Positions 7,997-9,961 of a stretch of DNA of 9,961 nt are shown in pieces; within the stretch, counting starts at the first letter, position 1, and every line of letters begins with the position of its first letter. The position numbers and the translations under genes were made by a program. This stretch comes from Deltaproteobacteria bacterium (GTDB taxonomy: Bacteria > Desulfobacterota > Desulfobacteria > Desulfobacterales > JAFDDL01). The notes beneath the pieces were generated by a model. The model was not told the DNA's origin and did no database searches. It saw only the letters and a program-made list of their open reading frames with translations. The DNA is taken from contig JAFDDL010000096.1 of the NCBI GenBank assembly GCA_019310865.1, forward strand, positions 1 to 9,961. The letters run 5' to 3'.

Positions 7997-8079
7997 TTTC
8001 TTTCCTCCTTTCGAATTCGGTTTATGTTACTGGTGAACTCATGTACCGTGTCTGTGGCTGTGTGGCCCGAAAACAGCAT
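7993..8079 (-). CDS. Possible 28-codon small ORF coupled to the DUF1302 gene
   Basis: The ORF starts with MLFSGHTATDTVHEF and ends with RIRKEERK. It is preceded by AAAGGAGGTGG (8085-8095), an almost perfect match to the 16S anti-Shine-Dalgarno sequence, with about 6 nt between TGG and the ATG. Its TGA stop overlaps the DUF1302 start in an ATGA arrangement, so ribosomes ending here could restart on DUF1302. The last codons (R-K-E-E) also form the DUF1302 ribosome site, so the C-terminal sequence may be set by that need and not by peptide function. It has no membrane segment or cysteine and I recognise no family. It may be a leader whose translation couples or tunes DUF1302 expression, a real small protein, or a remnant of a lost gene. 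Confidence 0.45.
   Translation of the reverse strand: MLFSGHTATDTVHEFTSNINRIRKEERK
8004..8011 (-). promoter_or_regulatory. Shine-Dalgarno site of the DUF1302 gene
   Basis: AAAGGAGG on the minus strand, 7 nt before the ATG at 7996. It decides the DUF1302 start and lies within the coding frame of the upstream small ORF, an arrangement typical of coupled translation. Confidence 0.75.
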
Positions 8080-8084
8080 GATTA

Positions 8085-8095
8085 CCACCTCCTTT
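8085..8095 (-). promoter_or_regulatory. Near-consensus Shine-Dalgarno site not belonging to an annotated large gene
   Basis: The minus strand reads AAAGGAGGTGG here, the strongest ribosome site in the window. It lies about 90 nt before the DUF1302 start, too far to serve it directly, and is correctly spaced only for the ATG at 8079. It is the main reason to take the 28-codon ORF seriously. Confidence 0.6.
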
Positions 8096-8098
8096 CCA

Positions 8099-8149
8099 TC
8101 GTTAGGGGCTTACAAAAAAATTCGCATTTCCCGGCTGTCGTTAAGGGGC
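8099..8149. repeat. Short imperfect direct repeat around the RND stop codon
   Basis: On the plus strand TCGTTAGGGGC (8099-8109) and TCGTTAAGGGGC (8138-8149) differ by one inserted A and lie 39 nt apart, start to start. The second copy covers the RND stop codon, the first lies just upstream of the small ORF's ribosome site. It could be a trace of a local duplication or a regulator site, but is short enough to be chance. Confidence 0.35.
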
Positions 8150-9961
8150 ATATGCCCTCTCTTCCAACTGACACGCTGCAGCACGTCGTTTCATAAAATT
8201 CGGCTTGATCAGACAGATTAAAAACGGATGCAGCGTCATGGCCGCCACCATGTTCGCAAACAGCAGCATGGAGAGGAAGAATCCCATCTGCGCCTGAAAC
8301 TTGAGCCCGGAAATGAAATACCAGAGCACCAGCGGAAAGATCAGGGTCACGCCCGTGAAAACGATCCCCTTTCCGGCAGTGCGCACCGCCGTCAACACCG
8401 TCTCCGGGTAGCTGTTATGGTTGCCGTACTCCTCCATGCACCGACTGTAGAGATAGATGGCAAAATCAACCCCCACTCCGACGCCGATGGCCGAACATGG
8501 CAGGGTATTGGGCGTGAGGCCCACATCGGCATAGGCCATGTAGGTAAACGCGATCAGGTTCGACAAGATAAGCGGAATGGCCAGCATCAGCCCGGCCACA
8601 AAGGACCGGAAGGCAATCGAGCACATGATAAAAATGGCGACCAGCACCAGGGCGTCCATTAGGGCATGGGTGCGCTTCATTTCCTGGTTCAGGGCGATTT
8701 CCATCCCGATGCGACCGCCGGCCAGCTTGAATTCACCCAGATCGGTTTTGGCCGGGTGGGTTTTGAAATAATCATAGGCGGCATCCCGAATGCGAAGGAT
8801 ATTGTCCGATGTATGGTCAGCGAAAAAAAGCGTCTCCTGCGTTCGCTCCATGGTCGGATCCATGTAAAGGCTCAGGGTCGACTGGCCGACATCCATTCTC
8901 AAATACCCCAGCAATCCGATGACCTCTTCATGGTTGCTGGGCAGTTGGTAGCGCAAGGGATGGCCGTCGCGTAGGCTGTAGTTGACCAAGGCGACCATGT
9001 TGATAATGGAATCGGAAGTTTTGTAGATATCCGGCAGGGCATTGGCCATGTGCTCTTCAAAACTTTCAAAGGTTCTCAGCACTGACGGATCATAGACCGA
9101 ATCCTTTTCCCCCTCGAAATAGAGCGTAAAGTCTTCGGAAGACGCTTTGAATTTTCCGTTGATTAGCGCCTGGTCCACGTTGTAGGCACTGTCGGGCCAG
9201 AGGATGGACGAGCCGGGCGACGGATCTCCCACCTTCAGCTTGGTGATCTGCCAGGCGCCCAGCACCAGGACAAGGGCCACCACGGCACATATCACGATTC
9301 GCCCGGAACCGATGGAAAAGCCGGCCGCTCGCATGTTCAGCCGCCCCAGCCAGCCGCTGTCGTCAGGGTCATGGATGCGAATTTTTTCCCGTTTTACCGG
9401 CACGTAGCTGCACACAACCGGCACCATGATGCCGGATAGCGCGATGGTGAGCATCCAGAAACTCATAATCACCGCAAGCTGTTGCATGAGAACGATTTTG
9501 GCCACCGCCAGCACCAGAAATCCCACCGCATCGGTGAGCACCGCGGCGGCATTGGGTTTCCACATAGCCGCAACCGTGTTGTACGTGGCGGTGGTCACAT
9601 CGCTGCTCGCTTGGAATTCTTCCAAATACCGATGGGTAATCTGCACCGAGTTGCTCAGCATTCGAGCGCCCACCAGAAAAGCAAGCACATACAATAATGG
9701 GCTGAAGTTCATCTGGATCCAGCCGGTAAAGCCCAACCCCAGAAGCGTGCAGATGGCCAGCATGACCATGGGGGCGACGATCCCGGCCAGATTGCGGAAA
9801 ATACCCCATAAAATCAGCATCATCATCCCCACGCTGATGGCAAACACCATATACATCTGGTACTTGAAGCTGTAAATCCAACCCATGAGCATGGGGAAAC
9901 CGATAATATGAATAGTGGTGTCGGCATCCGAATATCGCTCTGTCAAACCGCGCATCAACCC
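8141..9961 (-). CDS. RND/MMPL-family transporter (5' end missing)
   Basis: Inner-membrane proton-driven exporter of the RND superfamily (MMPL/HAE3-like, COG1033 type). About 606 residues are visible and the frame is open to the right edge; relatives are near 780-850 residues, so the first TM helix and first periplasmic domain are missing. Numbering from the first visible TTG codon at 9958: TM helices near 34-51, 56-80, 86-105, 140-160 and 163-185; a basic cytoplasmic linker 188-216; TM near 219-238; a soluble periplasmic domain about 245-430; then a second bundle near 432-450, 455-476, 484-505, 530-550 and 558-586. The second bundle carries GVGVGVDFAIYLYSR (492-506) with Asp498, the expected proton-relay position. 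The equivalent place in the first bundle reads LVGARMLSNSVQ, without Asp. The gene precedes DUF1302/DUF1329, the partners usual for this transporter type. TTG/ATG codons at the very edge are not the true start. Confidence 0.9.
   Translation of the reverse strand, partial: GLMRGLTERYSDADTTIHIIGFPMLMGWIYSFKYQMYMVFAISVGMMMLILWGIFRNLAGIVAPMVMLAICTLLGLGFTGWIQMNFSPLLYVLAFLVGARMLSNSVQITHRYLEEFQASSDVTTATYNTVAAMWKPNAAAVLTDAVGFLVLAVAKIVLMQQLAVIMSFWMLTIALSGIMVPVVCSYVPVKREKIRIHDPDDSGWLGRLNMRAAGFSIGSGRIVICAVVALVLVLGAWQITKLKVGDPSPGSSILWPDSAYNVDQALINGKFKASSEDFTLYFEGEKDSVYDPSVLRTFESFEEHMANALPDIYKTSDSIINMVALVNYSLRDGHPLRYQLPSNHEEVIGLLGYLRMDVGQSTLSLYMDPTMERTQETLFFADHTSDNILRIRDAAYDYFKTHPAKTDLGEFKLAGGRIGMEIALNQEMKRTHALMDALVLVAIFIMCSIAFRSFVAGLMLAIPLILSNLIAFTYMAYADVGLTPNTLPCSAIGVGVGVDFAIYLYSRCMEEYGNHNSYPETVLTAVRTAGKGIVFTGVTLIFPLVLWYFISGLKFQAQMGFFLSMLLFANMVAAMTLHPFLICLIKPNFMKRRAAACQLEERAYAP

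Noticed and set aside
8113..8119. Seven-T run (minus strand) after the RND stop as an intrinsic terminator
   Set aside because: Only a weak 4-bp AT stem precedes it; no GC-rich hairpin is present, so termination is unlikely.
8146..8157. Perfect 12-bp palindrome GGGCATATGCCC
   Set aside because: It lies in the last codons of the RND gene; a single short palindrome there has no supporting partner site or context.
9426..9875. 149-codon plus-strand ORF and a 170-codon minus alternative frame in the RND gene
   Set aside because: Both overlap the clear transmembrane coding frame of the RND transporter and show no recognisable domain.

Overview
The window carries one co-directional block of genes, all on the minus strand, with no RNA genes, mobile elements or CRISPR arrays visible. 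In transcription order (right to left) it holds: an RND/MMPL-family inner-membrane transporter cut by the right edge; a possible 28-codon small ORF; a DUF1302 outer-membrane beta-barrel protein; a DUF1329 periplasmic protein; a ferredoxin-type protein with four 4Fe-4S motifs; an MFS transporter; a tungsten-type aldehyde ferredoxin oxidoreductase (AOR); and a class III aminotransferase resembling glutamate-1-semialdehyde aminomutase, cut by the left edge.

The mix of an oxygen-sensitive AOR, a polyferredoxin and a Gram-negative outer-membrane/RND module, with moderate GC and strong GGAGG ribosome binding sites, suggests a strict anaerobe with an outer membrane. A sulfate-reducing or syntrophic member of the Desulfobacterota is the best guess. 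This is inference from gene content and style, not from a marker gene.

Layout. 9961-6390 is the envelope half (RND, small ORF, DUF1302, DUF1329). RND + DUF1302 + DUF1329 is a recurring genomic trio, usually annotated only by domain numbers; the predicted locations (inner membrane, periplasm, outer membrane) fit a trans-envelope route for a hydrophobic or poorly soluble molecule. A 28-nt hairpin at 4891-4918 separates it from 4864-1, the redox/metabolic half (ferredoxin, MFS, AOR, aminotransferase). There the genes are 12 nt apart (ferredoxin/MFS), 88 nt apart (MFS/AOR) and overlapping by 32 nt (AOR/aminotransferase).

Working model (inference): the envelope module moves a substrate or product across the cell wall, AOR interconverts an aldehyde and a carboxylate with electrons carried by the tetra-cluster ferredoxin, the MFS protein moves a small metabolite over the inner membrane, and the aminotransferase acts on an amino-aldehyde or related compound. 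The substrate cannot be read from the sequence. There is no gene-free stretch longer than about 150 bases.
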